A DNA stretch of 64,000 nt. It comes from JABABV01 sp965222755 (GTDB lineage: Bacteria; Bacillota_I; Bacilli_A; Mycoplasmatales; JABABV01). The position numbers and the translations under genes are program-made. The DNA lies in the NCBI GenBank assembly GCA_965222755.1, contig CBDCUK010000001.1:62001-126000 (forward strand). Direction: 5' to 3'. Below are positions 1-11,408 of this stretch, piece after piece; position 1 is the stretch's first letter, and every line of letters starts with the position of its first letter. Under the pieces are notes generated by a model. That model was not told the origin of the DNA. It did not search any database and saw only the letters and a list, made by a program, of their open reading frames with translations.

Positions 1-1527
1 TATAATAAACCAGGTTTTGAAATTTTTAATCATTACACTTATGTTGTTTGTGGTGATGGAGATTTACAAGAAGGTATTGGTTTAGAGTCACTTGCTTTCG
101 CCGGTCGTCAAAAACTTTCTAAATTAGTTTTATTATATGATGCTAATGATGTTCAATTAGATAGTATGGTATCTGTTAATGCCAATACTAATTGAGAATC
201 GATTGCAACTGGAAATAATTGAGATTATCATTTAGTTGAACAAAATGATTATGAAACAATTAGCCAAGTAATTAAATCTGCCAAAGAATCAGATAAACCT
301 AGTTTTATCCATATTAAAACAGTTATTGGTGAAGGGACTACTAAAGCCGGAACACCAGCAGTTCATGGAATGCCAATTGGTGAAGTTGAACGTGATTTAT
401 TAGCACAAAAACTAAACCATCCTAAACAAAGATTTGCAATTTCTGAATCAACACAAGAATTTTTTAATTCAATTAAAAAACGTGGGGATGAAAAATACGA
501 ATCTTGAAAAACATTATTTGATAACTATTCTAAAAAATTTCCTAAATTAGCAGCTGAAATTAATTTTGATGAAGAAATAACAATTGATTTATCAAAATCA
601 AAAAAAGACCAAGCTACAAGAATTTATTTAGGAGAAGCTCTAAACCAATTAAATACTAAAAATCCACAATTATTTGGTGGTACAGCTGATTTAAGCGGTT
701 CAACAAAAGCGAAAATCCTTTCTGAAAAAACTTTTGATTTAGAAACTAGAGCAGCTAAAAATATTAGTTTTGGTGTACGTGAATTTGCAATGATGACAAT
801 TGCTAATGGAATCCAATTACATAGTTCAGTCAGAACTTTTATATCAACGTTTTTTGTTTTTTCAGATTACTTAAAACCAGGATTACGTTTAGCAGCATTA
901 CAAAAATTACCAGTAACGCTACTCTTAACTCATGATAGTGTTTTTGTTGGAGAAGACGGACCAACACATCAACCTGTTGAGCAATTAGCAATGATGCGTT
1001 CAATTCCAAATATTAGTGTATTTAGACCAGCTGATGAAACTGAAATGGCAGCAGCATTTGAATGATCATTTAATCAATCAACAGCACCAACTGTTATTTT
1101 AGGGACACGCCAAAATATTATGAGTCAAAAACATAGTTCAAAAGAAGGTACTAAAAAAGGAGCTTATGTTTTAATTAACGAAAATCCAAATATGCCATTA
1201 GATGCAATTTTAGTTGCTAGTGGAAGCGAAGTTACACTTGCAGCAAAAGCTTATGACAAACTTCATAAAACAGGTAAAAATATTAGAGTTGTATCAATGC
1301 CAAATTATAATATATTTGTTAAAACACCTTTAAAATATCAACATAAAATCTTACCACTTAATATTAAAAAAATCTTTATTGAAGCCGGAAGCGAATATGG
1401 ATTATATCGTTTTGCTGGTCCGAATGATCATGTTATTGCGATGACACATTTTGGTCATTCTGGTAAAGGTGAAACAATTTATGAAAAATGTGGATTTACA
1501 GTTGAAAATATTTGTCAATTAGTTTAA
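1..1527 (+). CDS. tkt: transketolase (5' end outside window)
   Basis: Transketolase moves two-carbon ketol units between sugar phosphates in the non-oxidative pentose phosphate pathway. The frame is open from base 1, so about 150 N-terminal residues lie outside the window and 508 residues are visible. The thiamine-diphosphate motif GDGDLQEG is near the left edge. The pyrimidine-binding region follows with FVFSDYLKP and SVFVGEDGPTHQPVEQLA, then the C-terminal domain. Many Trp codons are TGA. A promoter for the next gene overlaps its last codons. Identification is secure. Confidence 0.96.
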
Positions 1528-1540
1528 TATATTGTATAAT
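1512..1540 (+). promoter_or_regulatory. sigma-A-type promoter for the UPF0154 gene
   Basis: TTGTCA at 1512-1517 and TATAAT at 1535-1540 are separated by exactly 17 bases. The -35 box lies inside the last codons of transketolase. The position suits transcription of the small membrane protein that starts at 1579. Confidence 0.7.
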
Positions 1541-1578
1541 TTTTATACTTAAATTAAATTTTAGTAAAAGGAGAAAAA

Positions 1579-1800
1579 ATGCCAAGTTGAGGAATTGTTT
1601 TATTAATTTTATTACCAATTATATTTACTTTAGTTGGAGCTGCAATTGGATTTGTAGTAACTCGTAAATTAATAAAAAAAGAATTGAAGAAAAACCCACC
1701 AATCAACGAAAAAATGATTCGTGCTATGTTTTTATCAATGGGTAGAAAACCTAGTGAAGCACAAATTAAATCTGTTATGCGTTCTATGAAAGCTGCATAA
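1579..1800 (+). CDS. UPF0154 (YneF-like) small membrane protein
   Basis: A 73-residue protein starting MPSWGIVLL after a clear ribosome-binding site (AAAGGAGAA). It has one N-terminal membrane helix (about residues 4-26), then a basic segment and the conserved tail NEKMIRAMFLSMGRKPSEAQ. This matches the UPF0154/YneF family found next to tkt in many Firmicutes. Its function is not known. It is too short to stand out in a simple ORF scan and uses TGA for Trp4. It has its own promoter and terminator. Confidence 0.85.
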
Positions 1801-1820
1801 TTATTAGATAATACAAAAAT

Positions 1821-1849
1821 AAATAAAACAGCTTTTTGTTGTTTTATTT
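1821..1849 (+). terminator. Rho-independent terminator after the UPF0154 gene
   Basis: Ten-base arms AAATAAAACA (1821-1830) and TGTTTTATTT (1840-1849) pair perfectly around a nine-base loop, with a T-rich 3' side. Confidence 0.75.
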
Positions 1850-1871
1850 TTAATTAAAAGGGGGAAAAACA

Positions 1872-2141
1872 ATGCATATATTTATATTTATAACATTTAT
1901 AATAGCGATATTATGTTGTATCGGATCTACTATATGAGTGATATTTTTAGGTTTAAAACGCCGCCGTTTAAATAGACCATATCATATTCGTGAATACCAA
2001 GAATTTGTCAAAAAAGAAAAACCAACTGGTGCTAAATTATCTTTAAGTCAAAAATTTAAGAATAATAATAATCCATCTGAGACAAAAACAACAACAATAA
2101 AAAAACCGAAAGAAGTAGTAATCAAAAATGACAAAAAATAA
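1872..2141 (+). CDS. small membrane protein of unknown function
   Basis: An 89-residue protein preceded by GGGGGAAAAAC. Residues 1-28 form one hydrophobic helix (MHIFIFITFIIAILCCIG...), followed by a cluster of Arg/Lys (LKRRRLNR) and a hydrophilic Asn/Lys/Thr-rich tail. This suggests an inside-facing basic domain anchored by one helix. It overlaps the start of valS by 14 bases, so the two are probably translated together. No family is recognised. Confidence 0.65.
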
Positions 2142-4752
2142 GATTATTCCTTCTTTAGAAGGTACATATAATCATCAAAAAATTGAAGATGGATTATATG
2201 ATTTTTGATTACAAGAAAAGTTGTTTAGCAGCTCAGAATTAAAAGATAAGCCACCATTCACTATTATTCTTCCTCCTCCTAATGTAACAGGAAAACTCCA
2301 TATTGGACATGCTTTAAACGGGACTTTACAAGATATTTTAATTCGTTATAAACGTTTAACAGGACATCAAATATCATGAATTCCTGGAATGGATCATGCT
2401 GGTATTGCTACTCAAAGTAAAGTAGAAGCAGAACTACGCAAAAAAAATATTTTCAAAGAAGATTTGGGTCGCGAAAAATTTATTGCAGAAATTTGAAAAT
2501 GAAAAGATCATTACAGTAATAGCATAAAATCACAATGAGCTAAAATGGGCTTTGCTTTAGATTATGATAAAGAACGATTTACTTTAGATAAAAATTCTAA
2601 CGAAGCAGTTAATAAAGTTTTTGTTGATATGTATAATGCTAAAATAATTTATCGTGGTAAATCAATTATCAATTGAGATCCAGTCCAAAAAACAGCATTA
2701 TCAAATATTGAAGTAAACCACAAGGAAATTAAAGGTAAATTATACACTTTTAAATATTGTTTATTAGATGATGGTGAAGATTTTCTTTTAGTATCAACTA
2801 CCAGACCAGAAACAATGTTTGCTGATACTGCTTTAGTAGTTCACCCAGAAGATAAACGTTATTTAAAATATATTGGCCAACAAGCAATAAATCCAGCAAC
2901 AAATAAACCATTAATTATTATTGCTGATAGTTATGTTGATCAAGAATTCGGAACCGGAGTAATGAAGGTTACACCAGCTCATGATATTAATGATTTTAAT
3001 CTTGGTAAAAAACATAATTTAGCAATGCCTATTTGTCTAGATAAAGATGGTAAAGTTAATAATTTAGGTGAAAAGTATGTTGGTTTAGATCGATTTATTG
3101 CACGTGAAAAACTAGTTAATGATTTAACTAAAGATGGAAAAGTCGATTCTGTTGTTGACCATATTCATCAAGTCGGCCATTCTGAGCGTAGTAATGCTAT
3201 TGTGGAACCATATTTATCAAGTCAATGATTTGTAAATATGAAAGCATTCTCTAATTCGATCATTAAGCACAGTAAAGGTCCAGATAGAGTCGAATTTTAT
3301 CCTGAACGTTTTTCAAAAGAATTACTTCGTTGAATGGAAAAAGTCAACGATTGATGTATTTCTCGTCAATTATGATGAGGGCATCAAATTCCAGCTTGAT
3401 ATGATAAAAAAGGAAACATCAAAGTTCAAAAAGAAATGCCAGAAAATGGACAATGAGTCCAAGATAAAGATGTTCTAGATACTTGATTTAGTTCTGCTTT
3501 ATGACCTTTTAGTGCTATTGGATGACCCCAAAGCACTACTAATTTAGATAATCACTTTCCTACTAATGTATTAGTAACTGGTTATGACATTATCTTTTTC
3601 TGAGTTTCAAGAATGTATTTTCAGGCTTTATATTTTATTAACAACAAACCTTTTGAAAAAGTTTTAATTCATGGATTAGTTCGAGATTCTCAAGGTCGTA
3701 AAATGTCAAAATCATTAGGTAATGGGATTGATCCAATGGCTGTTATTGATAAACACGGAACCGATTCTCTAAGGTTTTTCCTAGTAACATCATCAACTCC
3801 GGGTCAAGATTTTCGTTATAATGAAGCAAAAATAATTTCTAACAATATTTTTATTAATAAAATTTGAAATATTGTTAAATTTGTATCTATGAATAATAAA
3901 GATAAACGAATTAAAAGTATTGATGAAGTTCGTTTAAGTGAAATTGATAAATGAATATTACTAAAATTTGACGAAACAATTATAAAAGTTAATGATTGTT
4001 TTGAAAAATTTGACTTTGTTATTTTAGGAAAAGTACTTAAAAATTTCATTATTAACGATTTTGCTAATTGATATTTAGAGTTATCAAAAGTTAATTTACT
4101 AAAGATGAATCAAAATGACGCTACTTTGAGTGTGTTAACATTTTGCATTAATAATATATTAATACTATTACATCCAATTATGCCTTTTGTGACCGAATAT
4201 TTATATTTAAGTTTAAATTCTGAGAATGGTTCTATTTTAAAAACCCAATGACCAAGTTTAACTAAATTAACAAAAAATTTAAGTTTAAATTATATTGATG
4301 ATCTATTTAATATAATTAAAAAAACTCGTGAAATCAGAAGCGAGCAAAACATTTCTAAAAAAAATCATTTTAGTTTATATTTAGTAAATGCAAATCATTT
4401 ACATTTTTATATCAACGAAATTAATGATTATTTAATGAAAATTATTAACGTTATTGTGATTGACAAACCTTTCATATTATTAAAAAATCAAAAATTAGTT
4501 ACAAAAACTTATAATGATGTTTCAATTAATTTTATGTTAGATAAAGATTTACTGCAAAATACAATCAATACTTTAAAGCAAGATTTAATGAAAATTGAAA
4601 AAGAAATATTGCGTTCCAAAAAGATTTTAAATAATCCAGCATTTATTGAAAGAGCCGCTCCTGAAAAAGTTAAAATCGAACAAGATAAATATGATAAATA
4701 TTTAAAACAACAAATTATTTTACAAAATCGTCTAACAAATTTCAATCAATAA
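2128..4752 (+). CDS. valS: valyl-tRNA synthetase
   Basis: Class I synthetase that charges tRNA-Val; 874 residues, normal for the family. The HIGH motif is at residues 58-61 within PPPNVTGKLHIGHAL, and KMSKS is at 525-529. Between them is the CP1 editing insertion, with the STTRPETMFADTA signature and a GTGVMKVTPAHD motif, so valine proofreading looks intact. The C-terminal coiled-coil arm (about 800-874) is rich in Lys and Glu. ATG overlaps the upstream small protein by 14 bases. No T-box leader was seen. pepF follows after 15 bases. Confidence 0.97.
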
Positions 4753-4767
4753 AACTAGGAGATAATT

Positions 4768-6594
4768 ATGAAAACATTATTAGAAAGAAAAGATGTTAAT
4801 TCAAAATACCAATGAGATTTAGAATTTTTATTAGCTAATGATAGTGTTGAAAGCATTCTTGATAAAATTAAAAAATTAGATCAAAAAAAATATGAATTAA
4901 TTAATAATTTTTATCAAAGTGTAGAAAACTTTGATTTATGATTAAAACTTTCTCGAGAAATCGGAATTTTAGGAAATAAAGTTTACAATTATGTTAGTAA
5001 TAAATTAAATGAAGAAGTGACTAACAATAATAGTCAAAAAGCTCAACAGCAAGTAATGTTATTTTTTAATGACTTAAGTCAAAAATATGCTAATTTAGAA
5101 AATATTATGTTGAAAAATAAAACAGCTATTAAAAAAATTTTAGCAAATTCAAAATATAAAAACTTAATTCATAATTACGAAGATTTATTTCGTTCTGAAA
5201 AACATATTTTAAGCGATGTCGAAGAACAATTATTATCAAAATTAAGTTTAGTATTAGATGTTAATCATGATATTTTTGCTACTCTAACTGATGGAGATTT
5301 TAATTTTGGTAAAGTTAAGGACGCTACTGGAAAAGAACATTTCTTGTTACAGGGTAATTTTGTAGAAATGTTAAAAAATCAAGATGCAACTTTACGAGAA
5401 AATGCCTTTATGCGCTTTTGAGAAGTTTATAATGATCATAAAAACACTTTGGCAAAAACTTTATACAATCATCATTATAGCGTTAGCGTTGATGCTAAAA
5501 TCCGAAAATACGATGATAGTGTGTCAATGCAAACTTTTTCTGATAAAATAAATCATCAATTTTTAAATAAATTATACGATAATGTTAAAAATCAAACACC
5601 ATTATTTAAAAAATATTTTAAAAATCGTAATTTATTTTTAAAGAAAAAATTAGGTGTCAAAAAATTAAATCCATGAGATAAACGTTTAGATTTAATTACT
5701 GATTTAAAAATCAAATTTTCTAAAGAGAATGGAATCGACTTAATCAAAGAAGCGATTAAACCATTAGGTAGTGAATATAGCGAAACTATTAATCGTGCAA
5801 TTTCTGAAAATTGAGTGGATTTTGAACCATCAAAAGGAAAACGATCAGGAGCTTATTCGATTGGTGCCAGTTATGGTTTAGATAAAAAATATATTTTAAT
5901 GAATTGAAACGATAATTTTAATTCTGTAACGACTCTAGCTCATGAGTTAGGGCACTCATTACATTCTTATTTTTCTGATAAATATCAAGACTATTTTAAT
6001 GCTAGTTATCCAATTATCTTAGCAGAAATTGCTTCAACTTTTAATGAAGTTTTATTAGCTGAACATTTATTAAAAAATAGTAGTGATGATAAACTTAAAT
6101 TTTATGTTATTAGTAACTTATTAGATACTTTTGTAGGAACGGTTCATCGCCAAACAATGTGAAGTAATTATGAGTTTAATGCGTTTCAAACAGTTGATGC
6201 TGGTAAACCATTAGTATTTAATGATTATGCTAAAATGTATGAAAAAAATATGCGTGAATATTATGGAATGTCACCAAAAACAAAAATGCCATTATTTAGT
6301 GAATTAGGATCAGTTTATGTCCCGCACTTTTATTACAATTTTTATGTTTATAAATATGCTGTTGGAATTATTAGTGCTTTGTCATTTATTGAAAACTTTC
6401 ATAGTGGTAAAGATAATAATTTAAATATTTATATTAATAATTTTTTAAAAGCTGGAGGTCGTGACTATCCTCTAGTAACTTTAAAAAATGCTGGGGTTGA
6501 TTTATTAGATGAAAAAACATACGATCAAGCATTTAAATATTTTGATAATTTATTAACAGAGTACATTGAATTAGGTAATAAAATTTTTAAATAA
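4768..6594 (+). CDS. pepF: oligoendopeptidase F (M3 metallopeptidase)
   Basis: Cytoplasmic zinc peptidase that trims oligopeptides, important in amino-acid auxotrophs such as mollicutes. It has 608 residues. The zinc motif HELGH is at 392-396 (LAHELGHSLHSYF), with the downstream glutamate in ILAEIASTFNEVLLAEHLL and the C-terminal YYNFYVYKYAVG segment typical of PepF. Start ATG follows CTAGGAGAT. It is co-directional with valS and 15 bases away. The only terminator-like structure after it is the CIRCE hairpin of clpB. Confidence 0.95.
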
Positions 6595-6602
6595 TAAAAA
6601 AA

Positions 6603-6629
6603 TTAGCAGTTTATAATTGACACTGCTAA
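6603..6629 (+). promoter_or_regulatory. CIRCE operator (HrcA site) upstream of clpB
   Basis: Inverted repeat TTAGCAGTT-N9-CACTGCTAA with the 9-9-9 geometry of CIRCE. The right arm overlaps the -35 box TTGACA (6617-6622). TACAAT at 6640-6645 is the -10 box after a 17-base spacer. Eight T residues follow the repeat. HrcA, encoded at 9918, is the expected repressor. Confidence 0.88.
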
Positions 6630-6686
6630 TTTTTTTTATTACAATAGATTTATGAAATGAAATTAATAGTGGGATGTGATTTATAA

Positions 6687-8813
6687 ATGGGACCAAATTT
6701 TCTACAACCAGAAATTAAAAATGCATTAAAAACTTATGCTACCAATTTAACTGATAGTGCTAAATCTGGCGATTTAGAACTTGTTGTTGGACGCGATGAT
6801 GAAATTAGACGTATAATTAGAATTTTATCACGTAAAACCAAAAACAATCCAGCTTTAGTTGGCGAACCAGGAGTTGGTAAAACGGCAATTATTGAAGGTT
6901 TAGCACAAAGAATTATTAATGGTAATGTACCAGATAATCTAGCCAATAAAGAAATTTATCAGTTAGATCTAACATCTTTAATAGCAGGCGCTAGTTTTCA
7001 AGGTGAGTTTGAAAGACGTTTAAAAGCAGTTATCAAAGAAATTGAAAATTTAAAAGATAAAATTATTGTTTTTATTGATGAAGTTCATCTGTTGATCGGA
7101 ACTGGAAAAACCCAAGGTGCAATGGATGCTGCCAATATTTTAAAACCAATGTTAGCCCGTGGTCAATTGCGCTTAATCGGAGCTACTACATTAAAAGAAT
7201 ATAAACAGTATATTGAAAAAGACAGTGCTTTAGAAAGGCGTTTACAAAAAGTTGTGATTGAAGAACCGGATAACAACTCAGCATTAACTATTTTACGTGG
7301 CTGAAAAACAAGGTTAGAAGTCTATCATGGAGTAAAAATTCATGATAGTGCTTTAGTTGCGTCTGTTAATTTATCAAGTCGATATATTACTAATAGATTT
7401 TTACCAGACAAAGCAATTGATTTAATCGATGAAGCTTGCGCTACAATTAAAACACAAATTAATTCAGTACCAGAACCTTTAGAAAAATTAAATGCTCAAA
7501 TTATAAATTTAGAGATGGAAAAAACAACATTAACTAGTGAAAAAGATCAGAAATCTAAAAATCGTTTAAGTAAAATTAAAGACTTAATTAAAACTATTAA
7601 AGTCGAACAAGAAAAATTACATAATCGTTGAATGGTTGAAAAAGGAAAAATTTCAACATTAAAAGATTTAAAACATGAATTAGAAAATAAGAAGCATATT
7701 CAAAATCAATATCAAATTAATGCTGAATACGAAAAAGCAGCAAAAATTTTATATACCGAAATTCCTAGTATTGAAAAACAAATAATAGTTCTGCAAACAG
7801 AAATGGAAAACGATAATAATAATTTAATAAAAGAAGATGTCACTGAAGAAGAAGTTGCTAAAGTTTTAGAACAATGAACTGGCGTTTCGGTGAGAAAACT
7901 ATTAGAAAGTGATAAAAACCGTCTTATACATCTAAAAGATAATTTAGCTAAAAACATTAAAGGACAACCAGAAGCACTAGATAAAATTAGTGATGCAATT
8001 CTTAGATCAAGTGCCGGGATTAAAGATCCAGCAAGACCAATTGGTTCATTTATTTTTTTAGGACCAACTGGTGTTGGTAAAACAGAATCAGTAAAAGCAC
8101 TAGCTTATGAATTATTTAATTCTCGTACACAAATGGTCAGAATTGATATGAGTGAATATATGGAAAAACATTCTGTTTCACGATTATTAGGATCGCCTCC
8201 AGGATATGTTGGTTTTGAAGAAGGCGGACAATTAACTGAAGCAGTTCGAAAAAAACCATATTCAATTGTTTTATTTGATGAAATTGAAAAAGCTCATAGC
8301 GATGTTTTAAATATTTTATTACAAATTCTTGATGATGGATTTATCACCGATAGTCAAGGCATTAAAGTTAATTTTAAGAATACAATTATTGTTATGACGT
8401 CTAATATTGGTTCAAATTTATTTTTAGAAAATAAAAAAGCTGAAGGATTAAAATTATTTAAACATAGTTTTCGCCCAGAATTAATAAATAGAATTGATGA
8501 AATCATTGTTTTTAATTGTATTGATAAAAAAATTTCAGAAGCGATTACAAAAAAATTATGTGATGACTTAGTTGATCGGATTGCTAAAGAAAAATCAATT
8601 TATCTGAAATTTAGTCCGAGAGCTATTTCAAAAATTGTTGATTTAAGTTTTGATCCTCAATATGGAGCCCGCCCAATAAAAAGGTATATTCAAAGTGATA
8701 TTGAATCAGCAATTGCTAAAAAAATTATTAATAATGAAATAATAGAAAATGAACGCTACGAAATATCATTTACTAATAATAAAATTAATATTAGGAAACG
8801 AAAATTAAATTAA
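6687..8813 (+). CDS. clpB: ClpB disaggregase, short form without N-domain
   Basis: Hexameric AAA+ chaperone that, with DnaK/DnaJ/GrpE, pulls proteins out of aggregates. It has 708 residues against about 860 for full-length ClpB: the first residues run straight into the linker and NBD1, so the substrate-binding N-domain is missing. Walker A motifs are at 59-66 (GEPGVGKT) and 459-466 (GPTGVGKT). A Lys/Glu-rich coiled-coil middle domain lies between (about 270-400). The pore loop SPPGYVGFEEGG is present. Start ATG at 6687 gives MGPNFLQPEI. A CIRCE operator sits upstream. Confidence 0.95.
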
Positions 8814-8814
8814 T

Positions 8815-8843
8815 TTTACATTTTTAGAAAAAAAGTTTATAAT
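8815..8843 (+). promoter_or_regulatory. promoter for the Rho-N/SAP membrane protein gene
   Basis: TTTACA (8815-8820), a 17-base spacer and TATAAT (8838-8843), starting one base after the clpB stop codon. No CIRCE overlaps it, so this gene is probably not under HrcA control. Confidence 0.7.
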
Positions 8844-8903
8844 GTAAAAAACAACTTATTATAATTAAATATAAAAAATCAGAGATATGGTGATGAAAGA
8901 ATT

Positions 8904-9851
8904 ATGATACAAGAACAACTTAAAAAAACTTATAAAGAAAAGATTCCGCAATTTAATAAAGTTAGTAAAATAATGATTAGCTGTTTATGAATAGCTGCAT
9001 TTTTAAAAACAAGCCTTTTACTATTGAGTGTTTTTACTAATGGTGGAACCGATGGAATTATTGCATCACTGACAAAAGCGGCTGCAGATTCTAAATCAAA
9101 TTTTACGCATTCTCAAATTATGGAGATCTTTCAAAGAAACTTAATTATTGCAATTGCTTCTGATATCGCATTAATTGGATTAGCGATATGAGGGACTCTT
9201 AACTTATTAAAAAGTGTTTCTAAAAATGATTATCTGCATTTGAATAGAACTTCAATTATGCTAATAATCTTCTTTTGTGGAGCAAGTTTTATTAATGTTT
9301 TCTTTTTTGGAATAAGCTATTCAATTAATATAAATAATGAAATTTGATATTTAAAAATGCTAACTATCTTATCATCAATTATTTATTGTGTTGTTATGTA
9401 TTTTGGATTTCAAGAATTACGTTTTTCAAAATTTGCAATTCAAATTGAAATGATGTCAAAAAATCCTTTATTCAATAATATTAATATGCAACAACACCAA
9501 AATAATAATCATTCTAATTTTAATAATTATAATCCCAATAATCCCAATAATCAAAATAATCCTAATATGAGTGAAAAAGCTCAAGACAGGATTGTTCAAG
9601 TTAATACTTGAAAAGAAATTAATGATGGTGATGATTTAGATAAAATCGAGCATAATAATCAAGCAATTAGAAATAATCTGAATCCTAACTCTAATCTTGA
9701 TGAATCCCAAAATTCTAAAACTATTAAAACTGACTTTTCTAAATTTAACTTCGAAGATTTAAAGGCAATCGCTAAAAACATTGGCATTAAAGAATATGAA
9801 TCGATGACCAAAGCGGAATTAATTAATGTTTTAACTAAAATTCAAAATTAA
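8904..9851 (+). CDS. four-helix membrane protein with Asn-rich linker and Rho-N/SAP-like C-terminus
   Basis: A 315-residue protein. Four hydrophobic helices (about 24-45, 77-97, 112-135, 150-172) are followed by a low-complexity Asn/Gln/Pro linker (about 190-225) and a charged region. The last ~35 residues contain NFEDLKAIAKNIGIKEYESM followed by TKAELINVL. This has the LKxIAKxxGIxxYxxMxKxELI pattern of Rho N-terminal and SAP-type motifs, which bind RNA or DNA. It may therefore tether nucleic acid to the membrane; that is inference from the motif only. A start at 8904 fits the reading frame; the ribosome-binding site is weak. Confidence 0.75.
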
Positions 9852-9853
9852 TT

Positions 9854-9879
9854 AAAAAACACCGCATAAGGTGTTTTTT
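9854..9879 (+). terminator. Rho-independent terminator before hrcA
   Basis: AAAAAACACC (9854-9863) pairs with GGTGTTTTTT (9870-9879) around a six-base loop, ending in a T run. Confidence 0.85.
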
Positions 9880-9917
9880 TAATATTTTAAAATAGAAAAT
9901 AATTAAGGAAGTATTTT

Positions 9918-10946
9918 ATGAATAAATTAGATTTGACTCTGAGACAAATTGAATTATTAAAAGTCATTATTGAAATGTATATTAGCCAGGCTAAACCAAT
10001 TGCTTCAAAATCAACATTAACTCATATGGAAAAAAATGGGTTTTCTTGTTCCAGCGCTACAATTAGAAATGAAATGGCTATTTTAGAAAAAATGAATTAT
10101 ATTGAAAAAGCTCATAACTCTAGTGGGAGAATACCAACTAATAAAGGTTATGATTATTATACAGATAATTTACTAAAATCCTCTTTAGATAGTAATATTA
10201 AATTAAAATTACAAAATATTTTTAATAATCGAAGTTTAGCAATTGAAGATATTTTTAACGAAGCCGCTAATGTATTGACAGATCTTTTAGAACTAACATC
10301 TATTGTTTCTAATGATATTGATGATAATATAATTCTTAAAAAAATTGATTTAATTCCGATCAACGATAATATGGCAACTGTGATTGTGATTGATTCTAAT
10401 GGTAATGTTTTAAATAAAATGATTAATTTAAATCATAATATTGTTTTACAAGATTTAGAAATTTGTATTAACATCTTTAATGATCGTTTATTAGATTCCC
10501 CATTAGCTAAAATAATTGATAAAATAAAAGCTATTATGCCAATTATTCGTGATCAAGTTCAAAATTATGAACTATTAATGCAAACTTTCATTAATTCAAT
10601 TTTTAATTTTAAAACCCAAAATAATATTTCTTATCATGGTAGAAATAATATTTTAGAAAATCCTGAATTTAATGATCGTGAGAAAATGATTAAGTTATTA
10701 AAATTTTTAGAAAATACATCAATTTGAAAGCAAATTGCAGCTCAGTCTACTAATAGTGATAAAATTAAGATTATTAATGGAGCAAACATCGGTAATAATG
10801 ATATTTCTGTGATTTCAAACACTTATAATTTACTAGGTAAAAAGTTTCAATTATCGGTTGTAGGACCCAAAAGAATGGAATATAAAAAAATAATTTCGTT
10901 TTTAGATTTTATTAGTGAAGAAGTCAAACACATTAATTCAAAATAA
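9918..10946 (+). CDS. hrcA: heat-inducible transcription repressor HrcA
   Basis: Repressor that binds CIRCE and is kept active by GroEL in other Firmicutes. It has 342 residues, the usual size. The N-terminal winged helix starts LTLRQIELLKVIIEMYI and contains SSATIRNEMAILEKMNYIEK, then HNSSGRIPTNKGYDYY, both diagnostic. Here hrcA is separate from grpE-dnaK and has no CIRCE of its own, so it appears not to be autoregulated. Three CIRCE copies in this window are its likely targets. Start ATG follows AAGGAAG. Confidence 0.95.
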
Positions 10947-10950
10947 TAGT

Positions 10951-10979
10951 TTGTAATTAAAAGCGTTTAATACTATAAT
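10951..10979 (+). promoter_or_regulatory. promoter for the small membrane protein at 11027
   Basis: TTGTAA (10951-10956), 17-base spacer, TATAAT (10974-10979), just after the hrcA stop codon. Confidence 0.65.
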
Positions 10980-11026
10980 TAAACTATATATCGTATAAAA
11001 TTATTTTATTGTCAAGGAGAAAAGTT

Positions 11027-11266
11027 ATGTGATTTGCTAGTAAATTATTTTGTTTAATAATATCAATTGCAATTTTTGTATTGGGAGCCTTTATCTTTTT
11101 TTATTCAAAAGACACAGAAAGTGTTTTTGCCCATGATGCTTCAAAAGTAACTGGAATAAATAAAGATTTAGAATATGCTATGAAAGCTATCGGAACATCA
11201 CTAATGGTGATTACGGGTTTGTTTATTTTAGCTATTGCCGATCATTTTGTAAAAAGAGACGCTTAG
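11027..11266 (+). CDS. small two-helix membrane protein of unknown function
   Basis: A 79-residue protein with two hydrophobic helices (about 5-25 and 53-72) joined by a short polar loop containing SKDTESVFAHDASKVTGINK. The start ATG (codon 2 is TGA=Trp) follows AAGGAGAAAAG at ideal distance. It has its own promoter and a strong terminator, so it is a single-gene unit. No family is recognised. Confidence 0.7.
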
Positions 11267-11290
11267 TTATTGAAAAAGATTAATTTATAT

Positions 11291-11341
11291 ATAAAAAGCA
11301 GAATAAAAATAGAAATAATCTATTATTATTCTGCTTTTTAT
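11291..11341 (+). terminator. strong terminator hairpin before pta
   Basis: Sixteen-base perfect arms ATAAAAAGCAGAATAA (11291-11306) and TTATTCTGCTTTTTAT (11326-11341). The 3' arm carries the T tract. Confidence 0.8.
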
Positions 11342-11408
11342 ATATTTAAAATATGGTATTATATATTTTATATTTAATAAAAGAGTTTAAGGAGAATTAA
11401 AATCAAAT

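Noticed and set aside
2815..3867. Apparent fragmentation of valS and many other genes
   Set aside because: All breaks fall at TGA codons in positions that need Trp; with genetic code 4 the genes are intact, so they are not pseudogenes.
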